Assembly (NCBI GenBank): GCA_030827125.1
Contig: JAURFD010000007.1
Coordinates: forward strand, 1 to 64,000
Direction: 5' to 3'
Source: Candidatus Nanopelagicales bacterium
GTDB taxonomy: Bacteria; Actinomycetota; Actinomycetes; S36-B12
Length of the DNA stretch: 64,000 bases
A program made the translations under genes and the position numbers. Positions 8,314 through 16,982 of this stretch are shown one piece after another. Each line of letters begins with the position of its first letter. Positions within the stretch are counted from its first letter, which is position 1. Under the pieces are notes generated by a model that saw only the letters and a list, made by a program, of their open reading frames with translations, ran no database searches and had not been told where the DNA came from.

Positions 8314-8958
8314 ATGAAACTCAGCAAGAAGATCATCGGCCTGGCTGCTGCCACGGCCCTGGTCGCCGGCGCCGGCGCGATGGCCGCCACGCCCGCGACC
8401 GCCGATAGTCACAAGGGATTCAAGCAGAGTGGCAAGACCATCATCTCGTTCAAAAAGGGACTGATCGCCGCGCTGAAGGCCGAGGGCATCACGGTTTCGG
8501 TCGCCGGTGCTGCCACCTGGAATCCCGCCAAGGCCCAGGTCGGCTTCCCGGTTACCGGTGCGACCGACGACGGGATCACCCACAGCGGAACCCTTGTCTT
8601 CACCAAGGGCGAGACCGTCATCAACATCGAGAATCCCACGGTAATCACACCGACGCCTGTTCCCGAGACCGGTCTGCCGGTGACCGCAACCACGGCCCTC
8701 GGTGTCGTGCCGGTCATGAACCTCAAGCACGCCAAGCTCAAGGAGAACTGCTCGGCCAAGAAGAACAAGAAGACCAAGAAGTGGACCAAGAAGACAACGG
8801 TTCGGATCCAGACTGACGTGCACTTGACCTCCGACCCCAACGTGATCGGAGCCCTTCAGGCGCTGCTCGGCCCGGCGTTCACCGCTGACCTCGGCCTTGG
8901 CCAGTCGCGCACCACGCTGGTGGACTCGCTTGTCTCCAAGAAGAAGCAGAAGTGCTGA
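8314..8958 (+). CDS. Secreted protein of unknown function with Lys-rich segment
   Basis: 214 residues. A classical signal peptide (about 1-31, ending ATPATA) is followed by a beta-rich domain; a strikingly basic stretch of Lys, Asn and Thr residues lies at about 147-162, and two Cys (in KENCSAKK and the C-terminal KQKC) could form a disulfide joining the basic segment to the C-terminus. The ATG at 8314 follows a good ACGGAGG site. No family recognised. A strong hairpin follows the stop. Confidence 0.8.
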   Translation: MKLSKKIIGLAAATALVAGAGAMAATPATADSHKGFKQSGKTIISFKKGLIAALKAEGITVSVAGAATWNPAKAQVGFPVTGATDDGITHSGTLVFTKGETVINIENPTVITPTPVPETGLPVTATTALGVVPVMNLKHAKLKENCSAKKNKKTKKWTKKTTVRIQTDVHLTSDPNVIGALQALLGPAFTADLGLGQSRTTLVDSLVSKKKQKC

Positions 8959-8974
8959 TCTAGCGACAAGTTGT

Positions 8975-9007
8975 CGAGGGGCCCGGGCATCATGTCCGGG
9001 CCCCTCG
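8975..9007 (+). terminator. Strong GC-rich hairpin terminator
   Basis: Perfect 12-bp stem (CGAGGGGCCCGG at 8975-8986 paired with 8996-9007) with a 9-nt loop, 16 nt after the stop of the secreted-protein gene. No U-tract follows, which is common for actinobacterial terminators. Confidence 0.75.
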
Positions 9008-9044
9008 CATTGCCAGAACCTCGCCCACCTGCATGCTTCCAGCG

Positions 9045-9050
9045 CATACT
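9045..9050 (+). promoter_or_regulatory. -10 hexamer of the leaderless deacetylase gene
   Basis: CATACT-GGCCCC-ATG: the hexamer is 6 nt before the ATG at 9057 and no ribosome-binding site is present. Confidence 0.5.
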
Positions 9051-9056
9051 GGCCCC

Positions 9057-9788
9057 ATGAAAAATCGTTGGCTGCTGACCGGAGTCGTCACCCTGGCGAC
9101 GATCGCCACGCTCGCGCCCGCCGCTCAGGCCGGCAGTTCAGCGAAGAGCACCCAGACGGCGCTCCCCTCGGCCGCCAACCCATCCAGCGCGCGGTCAGAC
9201 GCCGTGCCGGTCACCTACCGGGTGAAGACCAAGGATCCGGTCGTCTTCATCACCATCGATGATGGAATCGTCACCTCACAGGCCGCCCTGGACTATGTGC
9301 GCAAGCACAAGATCCCCATCACCAGCTTCCTCACGTCGTCACAGGTGACGGACTCACGAGTCCGCTACTTCGAGCGGATCAGTAGGTGGGGTTCCATTCA
9401 GAACCACACGACCACGCATGCCAGCCTCGACACGTCAAACGCCACACTCATCAAGAATCAGATCTGCCCGGTCCAGGTCGACTACCGCCGCACCTTTGGG
9501 ACCAAACCGTGGATGATGCGCCCTCCGTACGGCGCGGGCCCGCGCGGCGCGACCCTGGCAGCCGTCGCCGCCAGGTGCAAGATTACCGACATCGTCATGT
9601 GGGATGCCGTGGTCGAGAACGGCCGATTTGGCACCTGGAATGGCGGTCCGCTCGTGAAGGGCTCAATCATCCTCCTGCATTACACAGGCACTCTGGCCAC
9701 AGATCTCAAAGTTGCTGTGTCGGTGGCCCGCGCCCAGGGACTGCGACCGGCGGACCTCGCCGACTACCTCACTCCCCCGGAGAAGTGA
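9057..9788 (+). CDS. Secreted polysaccharide deacetylase (NodB domain)
   Basis: 243 residues with a signal peptide (about 1-25) and a NodB homology domain, a metal-dependent de-N-acetylase fold acting on peptidoglycan, chitin-like or other glycans. The motif-1 Asp pair is in FITIDDG, the metal-binding histidines are in NHTTTHASL, motif 3 is RPPYGAG, and the C-terminal motif is ILLHYTG. The key residues of an active enzyme all appear present. It ends 3 nt before the convergent end of the peptide transporter gene. Confidence 0.88.
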   Translation: MKNRWLLTGVVTLATIATLAPAAQAGSSAKSTQTALPSAANPSSARSDAVPVTYRVKTKDPVVFITIDDGIVTSQAALDYVRKHKIPITSFLTSSQVTDSRVRYFERISRWGSIQNHTTTHASLDTSNATLIKNQICPVQVDYRRTFGTKPWMMRPPYGAGPRGATLAAVAARCKITDIVMWDAVVENGRFGTWNGGPLVKGSIILLHYTGTLATDLKVAVSVARAQGLRPADLADYLTPPEK

Positions 9789-9791
9789 GGG

Positions 9792-11270
9792 TCAGCACAC
9801 CCCGTCCATCAGTGACTTGATCTTGGGCACGACAAGCAGAAACAACCCTCCCAAGATCGCTGTCCCCACACCGCACACCAGGAAGTAGCCCGCCCAACCC
9901 AGCACGTCGATCAGGCGAGCGAGCTGACCACCCACCGAGTCGCCCACCGCAGTGGCGAGGAACCACACGGCCAACATCTGGCTCAGCAGGCCCTTGGGGG
10001 CCAACTTCGTCGTCGCTGACAGGCCGTTGGGTGACAGCAAGAGTTCGGACCAGGTCTGCACGAGGAAGACCGAGACGATCCACCACATGGCACTCTTCTG
10101 CCCGTCCTCCGCCTGGAGTGCCGCGGGAATCATGAGCAAGAAACTCAAGCCCACGCCGAAGATGGCCATCGCGAACTTGATCGGAGTCGAGGGCGCCCGT
10201 GAACCCAACTTCGTCCAGATGACCGCGAAAATCGGCGCGAAGATGATGATGAAAACCGGGTTGATCGACTGCAGCCAACTCACCGGCACGTTGAAGAAGC
10301 CGAGATCGGTCTGGGTGAACTTGGCGGCAAACTCATTGATGGTCGAGCCGCTCTGGTCGTAGATCGCCCAGAAGACGACCGCCGCCAGGAAGAGGTAGAG
10401 GAAGGCCCGAAGTCGATGTTTGTCCACGACCCGCAGATTCGGCTGCCGGAACAGGCGGATGAAGTACGCGAAGGCGATGATCACCACGACCACCGTAAAG
10501 ATCACGGTGAGATCGGTGATGTCGAAGCCAAGGAAAACGGCGTCGAGTCCGATGATGACGGCAACGCCACCGACGATCGCAAGCGTGAAAAGTCCCGCGC
10601 GGATACGCACCCCCGCGGGTGCCGGATCCGGTACTTCCTTGCCGACCGTACCCAGCCCCTTCCAGCCGGCCATGTACTGCGCGAGTCCGATGAGCATGCC
10701 CACGCCAGCGACGGCGAAGCCTAGGTGCCAGTTGATGTCTTCGCCGAGATAACCAACAACCAGCGGTGCAATGAGGGCGCCAAGGTTGATGCCCATGTAG
10801 AAGATCGAGAAGCCGCCGTCACGGCGCTCGTCACCCGGTGCGTAGAGACCGCCCACCATGGCGCTCACACTCGGCTTGAGCAATCCGGTGCCGAGCGCGA
10901 TGAGCAGCAGGCCGAGCCAGAAGAGCACCTCGGTGGGCACCGCCATGATGAAGTGGCCCGCCGCGATGACCAGGCCGCCGAGCAGGACCGCCGTGCGGGG
11001 ACCGGTAAGCCGATCGGCCACCCAGCCGCCCATGAGGGGGAAGAGATAGACCATCGAGGAGTAGGTGCCGTAGATCGCCGCAGCGTCGGCGGTGCTGAAG
11101 CCGAGGCCGCCGCCGGGCGGAGTGACACCGTCGGGAGGGGCAATGAGATAGAGGACGAGGATCGCCCGCATGCCGTAGTAGGAGAACCGCTCCCACATCT
11201 CGGTGAAGAACAGCGTTGCGAGGGCTCGCGGCTGGCCGAAGAAGGTTCGTTCCCCGACCGGAAGGCTCAT
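9792..11270 (-). CDS. POT/PTR family proton-dependent oligopeptide symporter
   Basis: 492-residue major-facilitator protein with about 14 hydrophobic helices. The proton-coupling signature ExxERFxYYG is present as EMWERFSYYGM in helix 1, and a PTR2-like FYMGINLGAL follows near residue 165. It imports di- and tripeptides. ATG 11270 is preferred because AAGGG lies 6 nt upstream and the GTG at 11294 would overlap the rmlB end. It lies 2 nt downstream of rmlB on the same strand; the pairing may be transcriptional only. Confidence 0.9.
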   Translation of the reverse strand: MSLPVGERTFFGQPRALATLFFTEMWERFSYYGMRAILVLYLIAPPDGVTPPGGGLGFSTADAAAIYGTYSSMVYLFPLMGGWVADRLTGPRTAVLLGGLVIAAGHFIMAVPTEVLFWLGLLLIALGTGLLKPSVSAMVGGLYAPGDERRDGGFSIFYMGINLGALIAPLVVGYLGEDINWHLGFAVAGVGMLIGLAQYMAGWKGLGTVGKEVPDPAPAGVRIRAGLFTLAIVGGVAVIIGLDAVFLGFDITDLTVIFTVVVVIIAFAYFIRLFRQPNLRVVDKHRLRAFLYLFLAAVVFWAIYDQSGSTINEFAAKFTQTDLGFFNVPVSWLQSINPVFIIIFAPIFAVIWTKLGSRAPSTPIKFAMAIFGVGLSFLLMIPAALQAEDGQKSAMWWIVSVFLVQTWSELLLSPNGLSATTKLAPKGLLSQMLAVWFLATAVGDSVGGQLARLIDVLGWAGYFLVCGVGTAILGGLFLLVVPKIKSLMDGVC

Positions 11271-11272
11271 CG

Positions 11273-12241
11273 CTATCCCTTCAGTGGCCTCCACCAGGAC
11301 TCGTTGTCCCGATACCAGCGGATGGTCTCACCGATCGCTTGGTCGAAGGTGTGACTCGGCAAATATCCGAGACTGCGAATTCGCGAGTCGTCGACGCTGT
11401 AGCGACGGTCATGGCCCAGGCGATCGGCCACCGGTTCCACCCACTCATCCCAGGAACGATCCATGTGCTCAAGGATGAGGGCAGTGAGTTCGCGGTTGGT
11501 GAGTTCCACGCCGCCACCGATGTTGTAGGACGCCCCGGGATCCCCGCGGTCCACAACGATCTGGATACCCCGGCAGTGATCGTCGACGTGCAGCCAGTCG
11601 CGTACATTCAGCCCATCGCCATAGAGCGGCACCTTGCGATCGTCCATCAGGTTGGTAACGAAGAGCGGGATCACCTTCTCCGGGAACTGATAGGGGCCGT
11701 AGTTGTTGGAACACCGCGTCGTGGACACCGGGAGTCCATAGGTCCGGTGGTACGCGCGGGCCAGCAACTCGCCCGATGCCTTGGATGCGGCGTACGGCGA
11801 GTTCGGGAGGAGCGGTGACTCCTCCGTCCACGAACCCACGTCGATGGACCCATAGACCTCGTCGGTACCGATGTGGACCACGCGCGGGATGTCATGCCGG
11901 ACGCAGGCGTCAAGGACAGCCTGCGTCCCAACCACGTTGGTAAGGACAAAATCCTGCGGACCCGAGATCGATCGATCCACATGGGTCTCCGCGGCGAAGT
12001 TGATCACGACATCGTGACCGGGGATGACCTCATCGAGGAGTTGGCCGTCGCAGATATCCCCCTGGACAAAGGAGTAGCGCGGATCGTCCACCACCCCGGA
12101 GAGGTTTGCGAGATTGCCGGCGTAGGTGAGCTTGTCGAGCACGTGCACGCGTGACACGTCGACGCCGAGTGAGCCGTCGAGCAGGCTGCGGACGAAATGG
12201 GATCCGATGAAGCCCGCACCGCCGGTCACGAGATAGCGCAT
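11273..12241 (-). CDS. rmlB: dTDP-glucose 4,6-dehydratase
   Basis: 322-residue extended SDR enzyme that converts dTDP-glucose to dTDP-4-keto-6-deoxyglucose, the second step of dTDP-rhamnose and other deoxysugar pathways. It shows TGGAGFIGSHF (NAD binding), TDEVYGS, YAASKASGE (catalytic Tyr/Lys) and RCSNNYGPYQFPEK, all typical of RmlB. The rest of the pathway (rmlA, rmlC, rmlD) is not in the window. ATG 12241 is chosen because TAGGAT lies exactly 6 nt upstream. Confidence 0.93.
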   Translation of the reverse strand: MRYLVTGGAGFIGSHFVRSLLDGSLGVDVSRVHVLDKLTYAGNLANLSGVVDDPRYSFVQGDICDGQLLDEVIPGHDVVINFAAETHVDRSISGPQDFVLTNVVGTQAVLDACVRHDIPRVVHIGTDEVYGSIDVGSWTEESPLLPNSPYAASKASGELLARAYHRTYGLPVSTTRCSNNYGPYQFPEKVIPLFVTNLMDDRKVPLYGDGLNVRDWLHVDDHCRGIQIVVDRGDPGASYNIGGGVELTNRELTALILEHMDRSWDEWVEPVADRLGHDRRYSVDDSRIRSLGYLPSHTFDQAIGETIRWYRDNESWWRPLKG

Positions 12242-12247
12242 CACTGC

Positions 12248-12253
12248 ATCCTA
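12248..12253 (-). promoter_or_regulatory. -10 hexamer of leaderless rmlB
   Basis: TAGGAT-GCAGTG-ATG on the minus strand; it selects the ATG at 12241 over the GTG at 12244. Confidence 0.5.
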
Positions 12254-12254
12254 G

Positions 12255-12596
12255 GGACTGCCCCGGCCAAGGTCGCCCTGCTTTCGCGTGGCGACGTCTA
12301 CCTTCGCGGAGGCAGACTGTGGGGCATCGCACCGAAAGGCATGTGCCCTGGAGGTGACATGAGACTTCGCCATCAGCGGCCCCGGCACCACCACACCCAC
12401 ACCGAGCCCGACACCGACACCTGTGCCGGACACCGGGGGCGTCCAACACCTCAAGGTCACTCTGACAGCACCATCCCCGGGCTATGGGGTGATCACCCTG
12501 CCCACCGGCACGTCACCGGGTGTCGTCACCGTCACCGTTGGCGGTCGCACAAGCACGATCGCTGTCAGCGGCCCCACGGTCACGCGGGTGGACTGA
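12255..12596 (+). pseudogene. Degraded 3' end of a secreted, Thr-Pro-linker protein
   Basis: This fills the 363-nt gap between rmlB and the Fpg gene. One forward frame encodes a Thr/Pro linker (TTTPTPSPTPTP) followed by a beta-rich module with VITLPTGTSPGVVTVTVGG and ends at TGA 12594-12596. The frame is broken by TGA at 12360 and by TAG at 12252 and has no usable start or ribosome site. It looks like the C-terminal domain of a lost surface protein. Both strands lack any other convincing gene here. Confidence 0.4.
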
Positions 12597-12604
12597 GTTC
12601 CGCG

Positions 12605-13468
12605 CTACTTCAGCAGCCGTGACAGTCGGCGATCCGCGAGCGGCTTGCCGCCGGTCTGGCACGTCGGGCAGTACTCCAAGGACCTTCCGGAGAAGGACAC
12701 CGTGCCGATCGTGTCGCCACACACCGGACAGTCCTGGCCCGCACGGCCGTGCACACGGAGACCATCACGCTTCTCGGACTTCAACCGTGAGACGTCCGCC
12801 GCGATTGCGCGATCACGGGCCTGCGTCAGGGTTGCCTGGATCGCCGCTTGCAGAGCGGACGCGTCCACACTCCCCGCGGGGGCAAAGGGCGACACCTGCG
12901 CAAGGTGCAGAATCTCATCGCTGTAGGCGTTGCCGATCCCGGAGAGGACTCCCTGCTCTCGAAGCAGGTTCTTGATGTGACTGCGCGGATGGGCCGCAAG
13001 AATTTCGGCGAGTTGATCAACGTCGAGCTCCAGCGCGTCGGGTCCGAGTCTGGTGATGCCCGGGACCGCCGCGGTATCGGTCACGACGTACAGGGCCAGT
13101 CCCTTGGTCGTGCCCGCCTCGGTGATGTCGAATCCCCCGGCGGGCTCACCGTCGACGGTCACCACTCCGACGCGGAGAGCCAAGGGGCCCTTGCCCGGGC
13201 GGGTCGGACCATCGGGCAGGTCATCGCGCCATTGCAGCCAGCCCGCACGAGCGAAGTGGACGACCAGCGAGGCCGCTTCCAGGTCCGTGATGAGGAACTT
13301 GCCCTGACGACTTACCCGCTCGATGCGCTGACCTTCAAGCGAGTGCAGCGGCGGATCGAAGGTCTTCAGCGCCGCTAGGGATGCGAGTTCGACTCGGGAG
13401 ACGCGGCGCCCTACCAGACGTTCCCGCAGGTGGTGTGCGAGCGCCTCGACCTCCGGCAACTCAGGCAC
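12605..13468 (-). CDS. Formamidopyrimidine-DNA glycosylase family protein (Fpg/Nei)
   Basis: 287-residue base-excision repair glycosylase/AP lyase. The mature catalytic N-terminus PELPEV is present, the beta-hairpin Lys appears in RQGKFLI, the helix-two-turn-helix region includes LREQGVLSGIGNAYSDEIL, and a C-terminal zinc finger has CPVC...YCPTC. HFARAGWL replaces the usual HLGMTG, which points to an actinobacterial Fpg2/Nei-like branch rather than canonical MutM. Its GTG start is 4 nt after the CoA-transferase gene stop, so the two are an operon. Confidence 0.88.
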   Translation of the reverse strand: MPELPEVEALAHHLRERLVGRRVSRVELASLAALKTFDPPLHSLEGQRIERVSRQGKFLITDLEAASLVVHFARAGWLQWRDDLPDGPTRPGKGPLALRVGVVTVDGEPAGGFDITEAGTTKGLALYVVTDTAAVPGITRLGPDALELDVDQLAEILAAHPRSHIKNLLREQGVLSGIGNAYSDEILHLAQVSPFAPAGSVDASALQAAIQATLTQARDRAIAADVSRLKSEKRDGLRVHGRAGQDCPVCGDTIGTVSFSGRSLEYCPTCQTGGKPLADRRLSRLLK

Positions 13469-13471
13469 GGG

Positions 13472-14698
13472 TTAGACCAGGCCCATCTGGGCGGCAGCCT
13501 CCCGGAGCATGTCTCGGGCGTCCGGATGCGCAGCCCCGTCAATGATCGAACGCGCCTGCTCGGATTGGTTGAGCCCGACGACCGGGGCGATCCCCTGCTC
13601 GGTGGCGACGTAGCTGTGTTGCACGGTGGTGACCGGTTCCTCCAGGCGGGGAATGATGGTCGACACATCCGCCTTGGGATGCCATGACGGCAGGGCCATA
13701 AAGCTCGCACCGCCCCGCGAGTGCAGCGCCCCGACGACGAAGTCGGCCGACCCACCGATGCCGCTGAATATGCAGCCGTTGATGCGACTGGCATTGGCCT
13801 GATCGAAGAGGTCCACCTGCAGCGCGCCATTGATGCTGGTGAGTTGGCGCTGACGAGCGATTCGTCCGGGGTCATTGGTCGTCTCGGTGCGGAGCATGCG
13901 CACGCGCCGGTTGCGGTCGACGAAGTCGTAGAGTTCTTGACTACCGAAGAGGAATGACGCGGTGAGGGGTACATCCGGGTCGAGATTGCCAGCTCGGTCG
14001 AGGGCGAGCACCCCATCGGAGAACATCTCGGTCCAGATGCGCAGCCCCTTGCGAGCACCGAGTCGCTGAAGCACCGCGTCCGGCACGCCACCGATGCCCA
14101 GTTGCAGGGTCGACCCATCCGAGATGAGTGCGGCGATGCGCTCGCCGATCTCCCGATGCACCGGTGAGGGGTCTGTGACGTCGTGGGTCGCCACCGGCTC
14201 ATCCACCTCGACCAGGAAGTCGATTTCATGGTCGTAGATCTGGGCATCCCCATAGGTGTAGGGCATGTTCGGATTGGCCTGGGCGATCACGGGAGCGCCG
14301 TACTCACGCGCGACCTCGATCGCGGCTGGCAGGACGTTGACCTCGATGCCGAGGCTCACCGTGTCGTAACGCGGCGCCGAGGTGTGAAGCAGAACGAGAT
14401 CAGGTCGCAAGACATCGCGATACAGCGCGGGGACGAGGCTCAGTCGACTTGGCACGTAGCTCAGACGCGGCGAACGCCGCATCCCGGGCCCCACGAAACA
14501 GGTCTCGTACGTCACGCCCTCACGATCGGGAATGCCTTTCTGCGCGTTGAGCATGTGCAGTCGGTACTCGGAAATCTGCTCGTCAAGGACGCGCAGGAGT
14601 GTGTGTGGAGCGGCAAAATTGCCGGACGCGACAACCCGCGGATTCTTTGGCAGATCCGCGAGGACGTGAGCAAGTTGCTCGGTGTTGACGCGCTTCAT
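13472..14698 (-). CDS. Acetyl-CoA hydrolase/transferase family protein
   Basis: 408-residue class I CoA-transferase fold, similar to 4-hydroxybutyrate or acetyl/succinyl-CoA transferases. The N-terminal domain has HMLNAQKG and the C-terminal domain IQLGIGGVPDAV-like and GIGGSADFVVGA glycine-rich loops; the candidate nucleophilic Glu is in FGSQELYDFV. The substrate cannot be assigned. The ATG follows GAGGGC. Same strand and close spacing (15 nt) to the upstream monooxygenase gene and 3 nt to the Fpg gene. Confidence 0.82.
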   Translation of the reverse strand: MKRVNTEQLAHVLADLPKNPRVVASGNFAAPHTLLRVLDEQISEYRLHMLNAQKGIPDREGVTYETCFVGPGMRRSPRLSYVPSRLSLVPALYRDVLRPDLVLLHTSAPRYDTVSLGIEVNVLPAAIEVAREYGAPVIAQANPNMPYTYGDAQIYDHEIDFLVEVDEPVATHDVTDPSPVHREIGERIAALISDGSTLQLGIGGVPDAVLQRLGARKGLRIWTEMFSDGVLALDRAGNLDPDVPLTASFLFGSQELYDFVDRNRRVRMLRTETTNDPGRIARQRQLTSINGALQVDLFDQANASRINGCIFSGIGGSADFVVGALHSRGGASFMALPSWHPKADVSTIIPRLEEPVTTVQHSYVATEQGIAPVVGLNQSEQARSIIDGAAHPDARDMLREAAAQMGLV

Positions 14699-14713
14699 GC
14701 CCTCAGTCTCCCG

Positions 14714-15112
14714 CTAAAGGGTCAGGTCTTCTTGCAGAACCTGCTCTTGTAGTGACATGCGCAATGGTGCGAGGCGCAGCACGGCCGGGGGTCCGCCGAG
14801 CAGGTCGGGGATCTCGGTCATGAGGTGCGCGAAACCTTCGGCGCTTTGATGCGCGCGCTGAGCATCCTCGTCGGCGAAGATCTCGTACAGCCAGACGATG
14901 TTCGCGTCGTCAGGGTCGGTGTGCACCACGTAGACCTCGGTGCCGGGCTCCTCACCCAGGCCATCGGCATATCGATTGAGGGCATCCAGTAGGGCGGGGC
15001 GCATGCCCGCATTGGCCGTGAGCCGCACCAGGAGCCCCATCCGGTCCGGCAGGAGCACGTGCGCCGGTTCGGTGATGGCGTCCGGCTCGGGCGGTGGCTC
15101 AGCAGCGGTCAC
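14714..15112 (-). CDS. Antibiotic biosynthesis monooxygenase (ABM/quinol monooxygenase) domain protein
   Basis: 132 residues with one dimeric alpha/beta-barrel ABM domain: a strand pair including MGLLVRLTA, then EVYVVHTDPDD and WLYEIFADEDAQRAHQ, ending FAHLMTEI. Such proteins act as cofactor-free oxygenases on quinols or as small stress-response enzymes. GTG start with TAGGCT 6 nt upstream (15119-15124). It may head the operon with the CoA-transferase and Fpg genes. Confidence 0.8.
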   Translation of the reverse strand: MTAAEPPPEPDAITEPAHVLLPDRMGLLVRLTANAGMRPALLDALNRYADGLGEEPGTEVYVVHTDPDDANIVWLYEIFADEDAQRAHQSAEGFAHLMTEIPDLLGGPPAVLRLAPLRMSLQEQVLQEDLTL

Positions 15113-15118
15113 CCTGCC

Positions 15119-15124
15119 AGCCTA
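15119..15124 (-). promoter_or_regulatory. -10 hexamer of the leaderless ABM gene
   Basis: TAGGCT-GGCAGG-GTG on the minus strand, with 6-nt spacing. Confidence 0.5.
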
Positions 15125-15164
15125 CGACGGCCACGCGATCGACGCCTGACTGTCGATGAGTGGG

Positions 15165-16412
15165 CTAGCAGAAGGGCGGTCGCTCATCGAGCTGGATTGA
15201 CGCCCGACCTGCAGCCCGCCAGACCCGAGCCGTGGCATCGCGGTCCTCGGGGGTGACCAGGTTGCCCATGACGCGCAGGGCGATCGTCATGAGCCACGTC
15301 GACCGCATACCGATCGGGCCCAGTTTGGGCAGCAGGCCCGGAACAGTGAAGATCCCCGCGAGCCGCCGCGCGATGGAGAACGCCTCGCCATAGCGCTCGG
15401 CGAGTAAGCCCGGCCACATCGTCGACAGGTCATAGTCGGTCCCGCGCGAGGCCAGAACCTGGGCCGCGAGGTGCCCCGTCTCCAAGCCGTAGTCAATGCC
15501 CTCACCGTTCAATGGGTTCACGCAACCGGCGGCGTCACCCACGAGCATCCAGTTGGGCCCGGCGACTCCACTCACCGCGCCACCCATCGGAAGGAGCGCG
15601 GACCATGGGGCGCGCACCTCCCCGTCGAGTTGCCATTCCTCACGCTGCGAGTTGGCGTAGTGGTCGAGCAGGGAACGAAGATTGATATCCGCGGGGCGCT
15701 TCGCCATCGCCAGTGTGCCCACGCCGATATTCACCTGCCCATCACCGAGCGGGAAGATCCAGCCGTAGCCGCTGAGGATTCGATCGTCGGTGCCACGCAA
15801 CTCCAGATGAGACGAGATCCACTCGTCAGCACTGCGCTCCGACGCGATGTATCCGCGGGCGGCAACGCCGTACGCCGTATCTCGATACCACTCCCGTCCC
15901 AGCACTCGACCAAGTTGGGATCGCGCCCCGTCGGCGACGATCAGTCGCCGACACGATATGGAGGAGTCTCCGTCAGCTGTCTTCACCGTTACGGAGGTCA
16001 CCCGGCCGCGGGAATCGCGCTCCACCGTGCGGGCGCGGGCGCCCTCGAGGGTGCGGGCTCCCGCATCGACGGCTACCTGACGGATGGCGTGGTCCAGGGC
16101 CAGGCGGGGGGCGGCGCTGCCGTGATCGGGAAGGTTGCCTCCCGGCCAGGGCAGGTAGAGGAGCTGACCGAATCCTGCCGCCCGCAGACCCTGGTTGCGG
16201 GGCTTGCCGCTCAGCCACGGGGCCAGTCCCAGGGCGTCGAGTTCGGCGACCGCCCGGGGGGTCAGCCCGTCACCGCAAGGCTTGTCGCGAGGGAAGGTTT
16301 CGGCATCGAGCAGGAGGGTTTCGAGCCCTGCCCGCGCGGACCAGGCCGCCGCGGCCGAGCCCGCGGGCCCAGCTCCCACGACGAGCACGTCGGTATCGAT
16401 GGCGGCAGGCAC
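15165..16412 (-). CDS. Geranylgeranyl reductase family FAD-dependent oxidoreductase
   Basis: 415 residues. The N-terminal FAD Rossmann motif GAGPAGSAAA is followed by DKPCGDGLTPRA (the PxxYxW-clade signature of this family) and a second FAD motif LVGDAAGCVNPLNGEGI. Members saturate isoprenoid chains of menaquinone, chlorophyll or archaeal lipids; in actinobacteria such enzymes (MenJ-like) reduce the menaquinone side chain, which is a plausible role here. GTG start with CACGAT 6 nt upstream. Confidence 0.87.
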   Translation of the reverse strand: MPAAIDTDVLVVGAGPAGSAAAAWSARAGLETLLLDAETFPRDKPCGDGLTPRAVAELDALGLAPWLSGKPRNQGLRAAGFGQLLYLPWPGGNLPDHGSAAPRLALDHAIRQVAVDAGARTLEGARARTVERDSRGRVTSVTVKTADGDSSISCRRLIVADGARSQLGRVLGREWYRDTAYGVAARGYIASERSADEWISSHLELRGTDDRILSGYGWIFPLGDGQVNIGVGTLAMAKRPADINLRSLLDHYANSQREEWQLDGEVRAPWSALLPMGGAVSGVAGPNWMLVGDAAGCVNPLNGEGIDYGLETGHLAAQVLASRGTDYDLSTMWPGLLAERYGEAFSIARRLAGIFTVPGLLPKLGPIGMRSTWLMTIALRVMGNLVTPEDRDATARVWRAAGRASIQLDERPPFC

Positions 16413-16418
16413 TGCCCT

Positions 16419-16424
16419 ATCGTG
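16419..16424 (-). promoter_or_regulatory. Probable -10 hexamer of the reductase gene
   Basis: CACGAT-AGGGCA-GTG on the minus strand. The hexamer deviates at position 1 but keeps A2 and T6 and the 6-nt spacing. Confidence 0.35.
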
Positions 16425-16555
16425 CCGGGCCAGGGCTCATCGGGCGAATCGAGGGCACTTACACGAACGCCGACCCACTCGCGCACGACTCGGGGGGAGG
16501 GCGGCGCGAGCGGATCGGCGTACGCGATCGAGAAGCCGGTCGACCCGGCCGTGAA

Positions 16556-16891
16556 TCAGCCCGTATTGAAGCTGTAGTAGAAGTTGCCGGTGGCGAGCAG
16601 GATGATGTTGAGCACGATGCCGAGGGCAATCACGACGAAGCTCACGATCATGAGGATCCTGGCGGTATTGCTCGCGCTCTCGAACCCGCTCACGTCACCG
16701 GCGGCCCAGGCCTGACGGGCCTTGTTGGAGAAGACGATGGCGATGATGCCGGTGATCAAAGGGATGCAGGTGCAGGTAATGACACCGAGGACCGTCGCGA
16801 CGATCGACAGGGTCATGTAGTCCTGGGGTGGCTTGCTCGCGGGCTGCCCTGCCGGCATGGGCGGCGGCGGGGGAGGCGGCATCTCGGACAC
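16556..16891 (-). CDS. CD225/dispanin family small membrane protein
   Basis: 111 residues: a Pro-rich cytosolic N-terminus (about 4-22), then two hydrophobic helices (about 27-53 and 79-103) joined by FSNKARQAWAAGDVSG, the conserved loop of the CD225/dispanin family. Function in bacteria unknown; many are membrane-associated small proteins. GTG start preceded by AAGGAG at 5 nt. It ends 143 nt before the reductase gene begins, on the same strand. Confidence 0.82.
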   Translation of the reverse strand: MSEMPPPPPPPMPAGQPASKPPQDYMTLSIVATVLGVITCTCIPLITGIIAIVFSNKARQAWAAGDVSGFESASNTARILMIVSFVVIALGIVLNIILLATGNFYYSFNTG

Positions 16892-16982
16892 GTTGACTCC
16901 TTCATCAGGTGGCCACAGGCGCGGCCCACTGAGTGGACCCTAAGTGCGCCATGACACCCCATGGAAGGGATATGCGTGAAAC

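Noticed and set aside
12360-12362. Selenocysteine TGA in the forward fragment at 12255-12596
   Set aside because: No start codon, no redox motif and no SECIS-like hairpin; a decayed gene explains it better.
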